From: Chondrosia reniformis
Taxonomy: Eukaryota > Porifera > Demospongiae > Chondrillida > Chondrillidae
Reading direction: 5' to 3'
DNA: 64,000 bases
Assembly (NCBI GenBank): GCA_947172415.1
Contig: OX359193.1
Span: 444,501-508,500, forward strand
Positions 1-11,300 of the stretch are shown here, piece after piece. The position numbers and the translations under genes are program-made. The notes under the pieces are model-generated. The model was not told where the DNA came from. It made no database searches and saw nothing but the letters and a program-made list of their open reading frames with translations. Within the stretch, counting starts at the first letter, position 1. Every line of letters starts with the position of its first letter.

Positions 1-31
1 TGTATTATATTATGCATGGTTGATCTTCCAG

Positions 32-190
32 GTCAATTTGGGAAACATGTACTACCATGGACTGGGTGTGGAGAAGGATTGGTCAAAGTCAAAGGAGCTG
101 TATGGTAAGGCTGCCAGCACTGACAAGAATGCTGAACTGCTGCTAGAGGAACTTTTATTGGAAGAAAAACAGCAACAAAAGTCAACCTAA
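32..190 (+). CDS. Sel1-like repeat protein, last exon (partial)
   Basis: The window opens in an intron; an AG acceptor ends at base 31 and an open exon of 53 codons runs to a TAA at 188-190. The translation begins VNLGNMYYHGLGVEKDWSKS, the helical hairpin of a Sel1-like (TPR-type) repeat, and ends in an acidic, glutamine- and lysine-rich tail of about 22 residues. Sel1 repeats are protein-interaction scaffolds. The remainder of the gene lies upstream of the window, so which Sel1 protein it is cannot be told. The gene converges on MND1, with about 250 bp between stop codons and no clear polyadenylation signal. Confidence 0.75.
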   Translation, partial: VNLGNMYYHGLGVEKDWSKSKELYGKAASTDKNAELLLEELLLEEKQQQKST

Positions 191-442
191 TTTTGTAATT
201 ACGTAATCTTGTATCTTGTACATACTTGTTGAAATATCAAGTTTCAGCTCCATCAGTATCATATCGCTAATGAAGACCTTAAAACATCCATCAAACTTAT
301 TGAGTTTATGTTGCTGATGCTCAATATATGAATCATATACGAGTACAATGTTGGCAACAAATACTCTTTCATTGAATTTTATGTGTAAAGATGATACATA
401 CTGATAATATATAGATCAGTCCACTGTATGTGATGTAGTATA

Positions 443-1712
443 TTAGTCTATGTAATCAAAGTCCTCGGGTATACCAAACTGTTTATCTATGGTTGCCTCG
501 TCAAAAGAAAATTTACTCTTGCACCAAGATTTCACAGAAAAGACATTATCTAAAGAGAAAATACAAATTATGAAACAAAGGCAATCATAAAGGAAGTGCG
601 CACTTTAAGAATCCAATGTATGGAATACAAAGGATCCCATTCTAAGATACTCCCTCAATATTCTTAAACTACAGTTCTCCATACCTGTCCATCTGTTGGC
701 TGCTACAACAGCCATCTTGGAGGTCTCTTCTGCACAAAGGAAATTAAGAGCCCAGTGCTACAAACTTGTGTACAGTTTCCTAGTCAAAAGGTTACCCATT
801 TTTGCGACTCTCTCTGGATCACATATTTTATACTCTTCAAGTTGCTTCAACTGTTTGGCCTGCAGCTCCTTCATAGCAGTGAGTTCCTTCAAGATGTCTT
901 CTCTGTCGTCCTTCAGTTCAGAGAATCTGCACCTAATGCTGGTCTACAATTGCTCTATTCCAGCACTTACGTCTCCTGATCTCTTTAATTTCGCCAATCT
1001 GATTTCTTCTTGAAGGGAATCTCTCTTCTTCTTGGCCTCTGCAAGGGAGGCAGTTAGCTCCTCCATTTTCCTTTTACGCTAACATGGTTGCCAGAAAAAG
1101 TACAATAAACACCATATATGGGAGGAGGATATCAATTATTGAAATATATAGAGAATTAAAATGTGCTGTTTGGCCATACAGGACTACACAGAAGTTTAAA
1201 CTAAAAACTGTGTCTTTTGACGCTCAAAAGAAAATTCAAAGATCCATATCATATGATCTATAGGAGGGTCATAGGGTATGCTCACATTGTTGGCAGCTTT
1301 GCTTGGAAAGGACCAGAAATAGTTTGACGTTCCTATTCTGTCCGTATCCACCAATGCATCGTCCACTAGGCTCTGCAAGACGTCCTTCACAGACATAGAA
1401 GCTTCCAAACCAAGAGAAATTCATCATTAGCATGTTCTCTCTACTGCTGTAGAGTTAAGGGAATACTTACTTATTCCTTTCTCTTTCGGAGCTATCTTTT
1501 CCAGTTCTTTCAGTTGAAAAAATTCTTTCTGCATACGAATAAGAGAAGAAAACAAATCCAAGTGAACTTGATACTTGTTTACTACCTTCTCATAAAACAG
1601 CTCTAGCAATCGATGTCTCTTTTCTTCTGCGCTAAGTCCTCTCTTCTTGGACTACACAACATAATAAAGGGATAAATAAGAAATGCCATAACGGTATGAA
1701 ACGTATTACCAT
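443..1712 (-). CDS. MND1: Meiotic nuclear division protein 1 (MND1)
   Basis: Eight coding exons on the minus strand: 1710-1712, 1586-1651, 1471-1528, 1286-1401, 971-1078, 796-943, 685-729, 443-549. Phases agree throughout and give 216 residues (human MND1 has 205). Diagnostic segments are [12 protein letters not shown] at the N-terminus, [12 protein letters not shown], the winged-helix segment [12 protein letters not shown] followed by [14 protein letters not shown], a coiled coil encoded by exons 5-6, and the C-terminal [11 protein letters not shown]. In other animals MND1 pairs with HOP2 (PSMC3IP) to help RAD51/DMC1 invade homologous duplex DNA in meiosis. The first coding exon is only the ATG, spliced directly at a GTAATA donor. 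It lies tail to tail with the Sel1 gene and in tandem with CCDC62. Confidence 0.93.
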
Positions 1713-2059
1713 TTCTGCTTCAGAGCTTTCTTCTAGCTCTAAACAAAGCTAGCGCCAAAAGTTATCAGTTTTAGGGAAAACTATCGTCGGGAGAATTCCC
1801 TATAGTAAATTATTTTGTTCCCCTCCAGAAAGGTTCATATTAGAACTCTAGATCTAAGTATGTATATAAGTCCTAAATTATCAGTTTATAGAGCATTCAG
1901 TGGTGTGTTTCTCATGGTCTCTCTCCTACTTCAGTGTGTGATATTGTAGCAAAATAATACTTAGTCACCATAAAAACATTATTCCTGAGACCACCCCCAA
2001 CAACAGTCTAACTAATATTTACTGACAGTTTGCATACAACAGAAAAAAGTACAAAAATG
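1713..2059. other. Intergenic, MND1 upstream region
   Basis: This is the gap between the MND1 start codon and the stop codon of the next minus-strand gene. It is AT-rich, with no convincing coding exon on either strand. It should hold the MND1 5' UTR and promoter and the 3' UTR of the CCDC62-like gene. No clear TATA box or repeat was seen. Confidence 0.5.
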
Positions 2060-4555
2060 TCAAGTCATGTTTTTTGGCTTTCCAGTGTCACTTCTGGGAG
2101 TGGACAAGCTCCTTCTGCAGTGAAAGAACACAGCAACTGGTAACACTACATTCTCCTTGCCAACCACCAGAGACTACATTCTCCTTGCCAACCAGCACTA
2201 GGGACTACATTCTCCTTGCCAACCAGCACTAGGGACTACATTCTCCTTGCCAACCAGCACTAGGGACTACATTCTCCTTGCCAACCAGCACTAGGGACTA
2301 CATTCTCCTTGCCAACCAGCACTATAGGGACTACATTCTCCTTGCCAACCAGCACTAGGGACTACATTCTCCTTGCCAACCAGCACTAGGGACTACATTC
2401 TCCTTGCCAACCAGCACTAGGGACTACATTTGTCATTCTCAACTAACCTCTGGAAACTGCTTAGTGATTCATGTGACATTGAAGATGAACTAAGATCTCT
2501 TTGCTGATGTGCATAAACCTAATAGCAATACAATTAATTACAAAGTATATATAGGCACATTATTTTCCAAGTTTAAATGATTAAATTTTGTGTATCAGCA
2601 CTATACACAGATGTATTGGAATTATAAAGGCTTTTGGAATTTATTAGATTAGCAATACTTTTCTTAAACTGCCCAGCTCTGTAGCACATCTGTCCAATTT
2701 TGACCTCTGTAGAGCGAGCAGTTGTTCCTTCCGCTTTTCACTTTCATCTATGTTTGATGAACCAGTGTAGTGGGATTGGCAGGGTTCAAAGTCCATCTCT
2801 TGTATACTTACAGGCAACCTCAAGCTGCTTCTTCAATACCACAACTTCGTCGCTAGCCTTTGTAAGCTCTGCAAAAAATCTTGTCTTCTCCTCTCTAGCC
2901 TTGACCAACTCTTCTAAATATAGGTATAATGGAAGCCTAGAGAATTGGGTGTGAGCTAAAGGTACATGCATGCATATCACCTTTTAAGTGAACAACTTCT
3001 GAACTGAATTTCTCATTTTGTTCCACCAATCTATCAGCTTGGACATACAGTCTCTGCTCATCTGATTTGATCTCCTAATAAATATAAAATAAAAATGAAG
3101 TGATCTAGGCTTATTGCAACATACAGTATAGGGATCTATTTCACCAGAAACAGGAAATGGAGGCCGGTTCATTTTACTAGAAACCTGGTCTAAGAAGCAA
3201 TAACCTCAATTCTTGTATCCAACATTCTTTGTGTATCTTCAAGTTTGCTTGATAATGCTCCTATTTCAGTCTCCTGTAGTACACATATAAACAGACAGCA
3301 CTGTAGTTATTGTTGTTGTGGATGTGAAGATCTGCTTTACTTTATCTTTAAGAAGAGCCTTCAAGGAAGATTCAACTTTGTGTGACCTTGCATTTTGTGA
3401 CTATAATGAAGATATAAAGGACAATTTCATTTCAAAATGGTAATACGTAAATCAGTTGCAGTAGAGAGGAAATGTACAAGTACCTCAGAGTTAGCTAGTT
3501 GTAATTGTAGTTTTTGTATTTGTGCAGCATTTAGCTGCTGTTGCCTCTAAATATGGAAGTGCAGAGTCACCGTGACACTTCTGAAGGACACTCTACCATT
3601 TACCTTCAGTGTTTTAATTTCAGATAACCTCTGCTGGTTCTGGTTGATGTGCTGAGACAAGCTAGAACACAGAAATATGAAATGATGAAATAAAAAGTAT
3701 GCGGTTTGATTGATAATTCAACTGGGTACTGCATCATATGTGAAGCTAACTTTGACTTCATCGTCAGCACCTCTCCGTTCCTCTGAACAAGACAGGCTAC
3801 ACACAACATTATGTAGATGTAGATGATGTCATTCTATGAGAATACATTGCTAGTCTCACCTTCCAAGTCGGCACACTTCAGCTCTAAAGCTTGGATCTGT
3901 ATAGTGTATAGATACACACATACTACGTACAAGTGTCAATGAATATGGTTATTATTATGTGAATGGTAAATTTACTAAACTCTTTGTTTGTCGATGCTCC
4001 ACACATTAAGTTGCTGTCTGTGAGACTTGACAATTTCATTAAGTTCTCTACATTATACATGTTGTACCAATTAATAGACTTCGCTTGAATTCAAGAAAGA
4101 AAGTATGAATAATACGTAATTAAGTGAAGTTAGTTACACACATAATTATCAATATGTTTCTTGAATATATCCGAGGAAGTGTCTTGGAGTTTATAAACGA
4201 ATTGCAATTACTACTGTAATTATATATATATAAATCAGAAAACGAATGTAAAGATGTTCAAGGAATATGGTGGAGGACGCACTGACCTATCTCTATCTCG
4301 CAGCTCCACGATTAGCAACTCTATTTCTCTTTGCTGCTTCTTCAAGATGCTTTCTTCTCCTGTCAGCAGGACGGAAGAGCTGTCTCGGACATGTACAGTA
4401 GCTGGCTGTACAGTTTCCAGAGGAGAAACGCGAGAGTGATTCAACGTGTACTGTAATCCAGCCCCAGGAACTGCTGCATTTTCTGTAGAGCTCGCTGACG
4501 GGATCTGAAAAGATTTGGAATTTGTAATGCTTGGCCGCGGCCGAATGTAAGACAT
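2060..4555 (-). CDS. CCDC62: Coiled-coil protein, CCDC62-like
   Basis: Thirteen exons on the minus strand: 4287-4555, 3981-4047, 3860-3896, 3751-3796, 3604-3661, 3484-3546, 3341-3400, 3205-3273, 2981-3074, 2812-2913, 2659-2747, 2448-2518, 2060-2114. All phases fit and give 359 residues. After a low-complexity N-terminus of about 70 residues the protein is almost all coiled coil. The assignment rests on a run that matches vertebrate CCDC62 in order: EIELLIVELRDRDRELNEIV, then an HRQQL segment, then ALELKCADLE, and near the C-terminus EKRKEQLLALQRSKL. The long C-terminal tail of human CCDC62 (684 residues) is absent. In mammals CCDC62 is testis-enriched and linked to nuclear receptor signalling and sperm formation; its role here is unknown. 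The last intron (2115-2447) is filled by a minisatellite. Confidence 0.75.
2146..2430. repeat. 31-bp minisatellite in the last CCDC62 intron
   Basis: About nine copies of a 31-bp unit with core CTTGCCAACCAGCACTAGGG, almost identical to one another. The array ends about 18 nt from the 5' splice site of exon 12 (intron bases 2447 downward on the minus strand) and fills nearly the whole intron. Confidence 0.95.
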
Positions 4556-4960
4556 CTTATATACCGCTTGAAGCAGTGCGCTAGGCCACGCCCACAGCAA
4601 GATATTTTGCAACATGACAGATTGCATTTCAAAGTACATTACATCTACATTTGACTCAATATATACATAGTACATACCTATAGCAAGTTACCAATCATTA
4701 ATTCATGTATAAATGAAATGTGCTATATAGTAGTATTTATAAATGCTATATTGAATTAATACCATCATGCATATTGTCAAAAGTATAATACATGCCACAT
4801 TGTCAAATATAGTTAGTGCAAATTGCAAATTAGCTAAATATTTGTGATCAATCCATAACAGTCAATAATTTTTATATTATTTACTAATGTATAAAGTATC
4901 TCTAATTTATAGGATATGTTCATCTCATGTGTATCTTGGGGTATATATTTCTATCTTTCA
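4556..4960. other. Intergenic, AT-rich
   Basis: This gap separates the CCDC62-like start codon from the NAGK stop codon, both on the minus strand. It is very AT-rich. A TATATAAG lies immediately upstream of the CCDC62-like ATG (minus strand, about 4556-4563); it could be a TATA element for an internal start or chance. No coding exon was recognised. Confidence 0.4.
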
Positions 4961-7298
4961 CTATTTCTTATGTTGATACAGCACTTGAACGTGGGAGGCG
5001 TAGTCAAGTGGAAGGGCAATTCCTATCTTCTTTGCAGCCAAAGCAGCTGCTCCAATTGATGAGGACACTGTCAAGGTCATTAGTCTCATCTCCACACAGT
5101 TTGGTCCAGTCAGACAGGCTCCCTCCAGAAACCCTTCATATATTGACCAATTGTACAAGACACATCTTATGTCACTGTACCATATTCTATAAGATACTCA
5201 CCTTCTTTCAAAAGATTCCAACTCTTCCATACTCTTCCAACACAAACCACATCAAGACCACCATTTTGTGAGAGTATTTCCTAAAGGAAATACATTCACC
5301 TTTTAGCCAAAAAATATATACTGTATATATGCAGTATATACATGCTAACTGCAACAGGATCAGCTGTCTCTTTAAAGTTAGAACAAGATCTGTGTTAAGG
5401 TGCACATGCCTACATTATACATACTTTGTCTACTTTAGGCAGCAGAGCTGTTATGTGTCTACCAAGAACATAGCCAGCATCTCTGAAGAGTTTCAAGCAC
5501 AAATGATCCTTTCTGGTACCGGCAACTACGTAATATAGCCACATAACACTAAAGGTAGTTCTATGTACGTCTGATACAACTTTTGTGAATGACAATCAGA
5601 GTGATAATCAAACCACAACTGTCATTGCAGTGATAATCAAACCACAACTGTCATTGCAGTGATAATCAAACTACAACTGTCATTGTAGTGATAATCAAAC
5701 CACAACTGTCATTGCAGTGATAATCAAACCACAACTGTTTAAGTAATACATATCACATAGGGAAACACATGAGCTATCCTTGGCAGGGTGTAGCTATCTT
5801 TCTGCTAACCTTCAGCCAAAACACGACAAAGGCTTGCTATCTTTTCCTTCTTAAAGTCTTCGTACAGAAATGGGAGAATGTCAAACTGATTTTCAATCTA
5901 CAAGAAATACATCCTAACTAATACATCTGAAACTTGGCACAAGGTATTAATATCTCAAATTCCAGGTCATGTGACCTTTACATAATACAACTACTTGTGA
6001 GAGCTGTGACTCACTCCAAAGTACTTGTAAACAGTGTCTTTCAGTATAGCAGTGTTCATCTGCTGAACTACCAGGCCATCCTCGTGGTCGTACACAGTCT
6101 TCAGGGCTCTGTGACTTATCCAGTAAGCTAGAGAACACAACTAACACATGAAATGGATCAGCAGAGTAATCTAAGAGCTTTTTACAGCACTTGCTACATA
6201 TATACACTTTCAGATGCAATTAACTGGACCCTACCTGATCCCTCATCTCCGAGCATGTGCCCCCACCCCCCACATCCATAGCTCTTACCATCATGATTAA
6301 CCAGACAGCAGTTGGAACCAGTTCCACTTATCAGCACCATACCACCTAATATATGCACACAAGGGATAGTGAGAGGTACGTATGTGGTGGTGCCATGTGG
6401 TGAGGGGCTGTCCCTATTGTGTGGTGAGGGGCTGTCCCTATTGTGTGGTGAGGGGCTGTCCCTATTGTGTGGTGAGGGGCTGTCCCTATTGTGTGGTGAG
6501 GGGGTGTCCTTACTGTGCTATGTCCCTACCATGTGGTGAGGCTGTGGCAAGGGATCCATAAGTGTCAGTGCAGACATGATAATTCTCCGACAGATTGGGA
6601 TAATTATTGAAGAGAGAAGACAGAATCTTCTCCTGTGCTTCAGGTTTTTCTGCTCCACTTAAAGACAGTCCCTATGAGTTCAATTGAAGCAGTGTGAATG
6701 ATATAAGTAGATTACATTGCTAAAGTCAAGAGATCCTTACATGCAAGCATGCATAATTATAGCTACGCATAATATATTACATACTGTATATAATTAGTAC
6801 AGTGCATGTGGACATAATTACATTGCTACTTCTTACAGGTTACTCTCAGAATCAATAAACCAACTAAATTTAACTTACCACGCACTTAAGTTTCGTAAGT
6901 GGATCCAGTCCAGACTTCTGCTTAGCTTCCGTTAATACGCCATTCAACCTCTTTGTACACTCTTCAACTCCAATCAACTGCACATATATAGGAGGTACAA
7001 TCACCATGACAACACAACACACAATACAAACTACTGACCCAATGATTCAGTCCTTCATTTTCACGAACGACATGTGCCAATATCCTCCCATCAGATGAAA
7101 CAATACTTGTAATTGAGGATGATCCTCCACTTCATATTTAATTAAAGGAAAGAAAACGAACTACTTTTAAATCCTGTAAGGTATGGCCATATACATCTAA
7201 AATGGCCGCAGAGATACAGTTTAGATCGAAAACCTATAACGGTACTCTAGTCCATGCCCTTACCCTTCCACACCTCCGAAGTATTCCATTTCTACCAT
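4961..7298 (-). CDS. NAGK: N-acetylglucosamine kinase
   Basis: Ten exons on the minus strand: 7264-7298, 7039-7129, 6879-6977, 6530-6671, 6235-6345, 6015-6127, 5810-5897, 5425-5525, 5202-5280, 4961-5133. They give 343 residues (human NAGK has 344). The N-terminal phosphate-binding loop reads [13 protein letters not shown]. Other family segments are [33 protein letters not shown] and the C-terminal [18 protein letters not shown]. The enzyme phosphorylates GlcNAc with ATP in the cytosol and feeds amino-sugar salvage toward UDP-GlcNAc. The start was chosen because the small first exon joins in phase to restore the loop; an extra methionine three codons in is also possible. Two introns carry minisatellites, one of which copies an exon-intron junction. 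Confidence 0.93.
5597..5740. repeat. 29-bp tandem repeat in NAGK intron 7
   Basis: Five copies of a 29-bp unit with core GTGATAATCAAACCACAACT followed by GTCATTGCA. The array lies about 70 nt from the 5' splice site of exon 7 and shows only single-base variants. Confidence 0.95.
6385..6540. repeat. 24-bp minisatellite spanning the NAGK exon 4 donor
   Basis: Five to six copies of a 24-bp unit; on the minus strand the core is CCTCACCACACAATAGGGAC. The last bases of exon 4 together with the donor, CCTCACCACATGGTAGGGAC, are a diverged copy of the same unit, so the array includes the exon-intron junction. In the downstream copies the donor dinucleotide reads AT instead of GT, leaving only the native site usable. 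Confidence 0.9.
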
Positions 7299-7689
7299 GC
7301 GATCGGAATTTTAGGGGAATTCCCTCAAACATGCTCCTTGCCGATCAGGATGTCGATTATCGATTGGTTACGCAACTCTTTTGCTATCTGCTTATTGCAT
7401 GGTGGAGCTGTATGTTTCGAATTATGGATATAATCATATCTAACTACTTTAATGTTATTGCTAAGCGTATGATAGTTTAGCTATATATTCATCAGTCTAA
7501 ACTTCTTAAAATCCATAAATATACTGTTTATCATATGTACAAACATTTAAAGTCAGATAAAATATACAAAAAATGTTAAATAATCAAAATATACAAGAGT
7601 TTACGAGTCAGGTATTAACAGCAACGTATTCTTTTGAACTGATCCATCCATTCAGTGTAGCTTTCTTTATACTTCTTTTCGCATCATCT
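7299..7689. other. NAGK upstream region
   Basis: AT-rich sequence upstream of the NAGK first exon. No coding exon or repeat was recognised. An AAAATGGCCGC motif (YY1-like core) occurs at about 7199, inside NAGK intron 1. Confidence 0.35.
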
Positions 7690-8010
7690 GATAGATGATC
7701 CCAGGGCACACCGCGGGGAGGTAGAAGTACTTCGTGCCCCAAAAGGCCTCCGGTTTCTCAACTCTGTTTGACACTTCCACTACTTGCGTCGTAAGAGAAG
7801 CTGCTCGGGAACGGTCCGGCGTACCTGACCGACCTGTGACCAGTTACTAGTCCTGCACTGCCTCACGCTACGGACAGAACAAGCCCGACCCTGGCGGACC
7901 ACAAACTCCCACCAATGAGAATCATCATGTGCACACAACGCAGCTTGAGAGCACTGTACACAGACTTTAGCTCATTGGGATCGGCCAGGCGCTTTAGAGT
8001 AGGGACCCAT
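7690..8010. other. Structured dispersed element, copy 1 (possible ncRNA)
   Basis: A GC-richer block opens with a hairpin whose stem pairs GGGCAC (about 7703) with GTGCCC (about 7734), followed by blocks found again at 57262-57560 in the same order: AGTAACT-like and GTGAGGC-like motifs (minus strand), GGGTCGG[G/A]CTTG, an A-rich ACAAACT block, TGAGAATCA and GGGATCGG. The copies share short conserved islands separated by diverged spacers, which fits either a non-coding RNA family or an old mobile element. No open frame explains the conservation. Related GC-rich sequence may run on to about 8420. Confidence 0.45.
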
Positions 8011-11000
8011 CAGTTCAATGAACTATAAGAAAAGAATTCAAAATACATGATATACAATGAAATACTATACATTGATGCATGGATACGAAAACTGAATACA
8101 AATTGAAATGTAAATGCCTTCCAAACCAACCTGAAGCTGCAGCCTACAACAGGGGTTCCTGACCGACTACGTAGTGGCACTGGACCCACGCTCCTCCAGG
8201 TACGGGTCGTATAGCAAGAATCCGCAAGTGCCAATTTAACACACAAGCAGGATTAATAGTGAGATACATCTCCAGGCACTAACCCATAGGTAGAGAGACC
8301 ACCCCACTATACGAACACCGATGACCCTTTGTCGCATGGTACCATGGTCGTGCTCCTACCACGGTTTTCGCATCGATCCGCACTAAAGCAGACCTCCAGA
8401 GTTGATAGCCCGGAGGCCAAAGACTGAAAATTTCCTTGCCTATTTATTAGAAATGGTCGGCGGGAAACATCGTGAACTTGGCGGAACAAAAATTTTGTTA
8501 ATTGTTTTCGTGGCCATGTTCGAGAACAATAGACAACATGCAGAACATGACCCGGCCTTTTCAGCCAGTTGTTATTGTTATTGAGTTCAGACTCGAAAAC
8601 ATGCAGGCGAAGCAATTTATAACATGTCCAGTGACCCCCATGAAAAAAGAATATAGAAGTGCTTAATTAATAAACAAGCTATCAATATCTTAATGAACTT
8701 CTAATTGTTTCAGCAGTAATCATTTATTTTAAACACATACATAGCTATGCACAAACTCTTGCGAGCACATTAATTGACATGTCAAGCGACGTGTTATCCA
8801 TAACGCAGGATATTGGATGCAGATCATACAACTCAGCTTAAATACAATAAAAAGAAAGGCTTCGAATGATTGTACTTTACACACTTTCGTGCATATCTTT
8901 TATTATGTGCACATTAGCATTTTAATCCTTAATCCTATAGCATTTTAATCCTTAATCCTACTGCGCATGTATTGCTCAACTAATTTGTGAATCCAAAATG
9001 GCCGTTGCTACGTTGGCGCTGATTGGTAGGTCATCTTGTTTAGAGAATCAACCAAACTATATGACCGCTTTAAATGAATGTCCTCATATAATAATACTTA
9101 CTTGTAAGACTGTTCAAAATGTAATTTATAATTAATGTACGTATAATTTCTACAAACTAACATTTGATTACACAGGATATTGGCTTATTGTGTAGCCTAT
9201 ACTTTATTTGTTGTATATTCATCTACTTACAGAAGAATTGTCATGAAATCAAATGTCAGTTACCTAGCAACATGTCCAATTTAAGAAAGAAGTAGGGGAT
9301 CATTAAGGTATTGGCTTAAACCATTCTGGTGGGAAGATATAGTGAAAGAAAGTATTGGATCAAGAGAAACATGAAATAAACAGTGAGTATAACAGCTGTA
9401 AAGGACCTGGACTACATTTGTCCAATGGGACTACCAGATTTAGCATGTCTACCAGTTCCCTAGTAACTAGTAACTCCTAACCACCATAGTTCAGTTGGGG
9501 AGGTGTGTAGTACTCCTATAGATCAGTTTGCATTGCCTTGAAGCTGTACAATCCCTTTGAGCAACTTTATTGTCTTTGACATTAGTAAGGGTAAATTGTA
9601 AAACTGTTCAAAATTTTTCTAGTTTCTGTGGCTACTTAGAAAATCTATTTGTTTGCTCATTTTGAGTATCCATGGTAACTATGTAGATAGAGGAATACAT
9701 CAAGTGACCTAGATTAAATTTGTCCAACTTGTATACCTGATTTAGGGACCATTACAGCTCCTCTTATTTGCTTCTGTATAGCCTACCATTTTTCCAATAT
9801 ATTTTATGTTGAAAAGTCTCCATAACAACCAGGTGCAGTTCCCTGGCAACCTTTCAATTGGAAATAATGTAATAGACTGTTTGTGTGGCTCTCACTTGTA
9901 AAACAAGTTTCACACATTTTAAGTCAAGTGGTATCTTTATCTAGTCAGCTGATCCCGATTGAGATCAGGCAGTTTCTCCAAAGTCATCATTAGTGGATGT
10001 ACATAAAGAAACAAACATTAATTTGTTGTATGTAAAGGTGATATAATGTATGTACTTTATGCCTTTTAACAGAACCTATCTGTGACTGCTATAGGTAGAG
10101 AATTACTTGTAGATTATTATTATCATTGACATTTTCTGTCCATCTGTTTGCCTGTAACAGCATGTGACAGTGGTTGATGTTATAAACATGTTTTTGCAGG
10201 ATTTGTGTCTGAGCATGCACTAATTGAATAACAACTTCTTTGAGGGTTACAAGTGTAAATCTTTTCATTATACTCAAACTGCATGTACAAGTGGTCACAA
10301 AGGTTTGATTTAAAATTTATGCCTGATAACTAGAATCACAGATTCATTGTCTCACATTTATGTCAACCATGGCATTAGGAAAATATTTTGTACACTGTAG
10401 ACTTGCGATGTAGTGCATAGGCTATTGAATCATTATAATTCATAATTACATAAACTACAACAGCTATATTACATCAATATTTTTACTTCAATTAAAATGA
10501 TGTCTCTCTTTGGCTCTACTAACCTAATCAGAGAGTACGGTAGTACTCTCTATGTAGGGATGGTACGGGTTGTTTCGTTTTCCCCATACATTGGTATAGG
10601 AGCAAAATTCCGAATTAGGCTGAAAATCGCCAAAACGAGACTATGTAGAGTTAAATATAGAACAAACATGCTATAAATTGGCCTTGAAGGCAAGCGACCG
10701 TGTATCGTTGGCAAATGAACGAACTTTGAAATCTCCCATTTTCGTTTTCTTCTTCTTCATCTTCTTCTTCTTCATCTTCTTCATCTTCTTCGCCCGCTGT
10801 AACTAAAAAACGAAATAAGCCTTCGGACTACTTCTTAATCGAAATTACTCTAAATTTTCCGAGCTGTATTCTTTTGTAGAAGCGAGAGCGATAACGCTAT
10901 TATTGAGTATGACAGTTTTCATGGCTCAAGAGTCAAGACCTCAATAAATTCGCCATTTTAATGACGTCATAATCAGTCGAAGATTGCGAAACCAAAGTGG

Positions 11001-11040
11001 TTTAAAATACAACGAATTCCTAGCTTATGCTCCATAAAAA
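8011..11040. other. Gene-poor region
   Basis: No exon with recognisable protein similarity was found on either strand. Small items seen: a doubled CATTTTAATCCTTAATCCTA (about 8919-8960), an AAAATGGCCG motif at about 8996 followed by a short ATG frame and a GTAGGT, a TTC/TCA-rich stretch at 10747-10792, and a palindromic ATGACGTCAT (CRE-like) at about 10961. It may contain untranslated exons of undetected genes. Confidence 0.4.
10747..10792. repeat. TTC/TCA-rich simple repeat
   Basis: A pyrimidine-rich run of TTC triplets interrupted by TCA at regular intervals. It is low-complexity and no function is evident. Confidence 0.8.
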
Positions 11041-11047
11041 GTACAGA

Positions 11048-11300
11048 AACTAGAGAACAATAAAAATTTTCTACAAAAATAGCGAAGATGTAGGGATGGC
11101 ACAAAAAGCATAGAAACAAGAAAGGGATGTTACACAGTGAAGCATTAGCTATGCATGAATCCTACAAGCAAGGGTGTTGTATGATTCGTGCATATATAGC
11201 TAATGCTTCACTGTGTAACATCCCTTTCTTGTTTCTATGCTTTTTGTGCCATCCCTACATCTTCGCTATTTTTGTAGAAAATTTTTATTGTTCTCTAGTT
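11048..11300. repeat. Perfect 105-bp inverted repeat (long hairpin)
   Basis: Bases 11048-11152 are the exact reverse complement of 11196-11300, with 43 bases between. The pairing continues imperfectly into the loop (GAATC with GATTC; TACAA with TTGTA). The outer ends read AACTAGAGAAC and GTTCTCTAGTT. A transcript in either direction would fold into a nearly perfect 105-bp duplex. It could be a fold-back (MITE-like) element, a hairpin RNA source for small RNAs, or a very recent inverted duplication. No target-site duplication was clear to me. Confidence 0.95.

Noticed and set aside
7202-7480. 92-codon plus-strand frame [10 protein letters not shown]
   Set aside because: It is antisense to NAGK exon 1, which encodes the conserved GGVEG loop, and resembles no family I recognise.
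8307-8615. 102-codon minus-strand frame
   Set aside because: No domain, biased composition and no splice partners; it lies in sequence related to the structured element.
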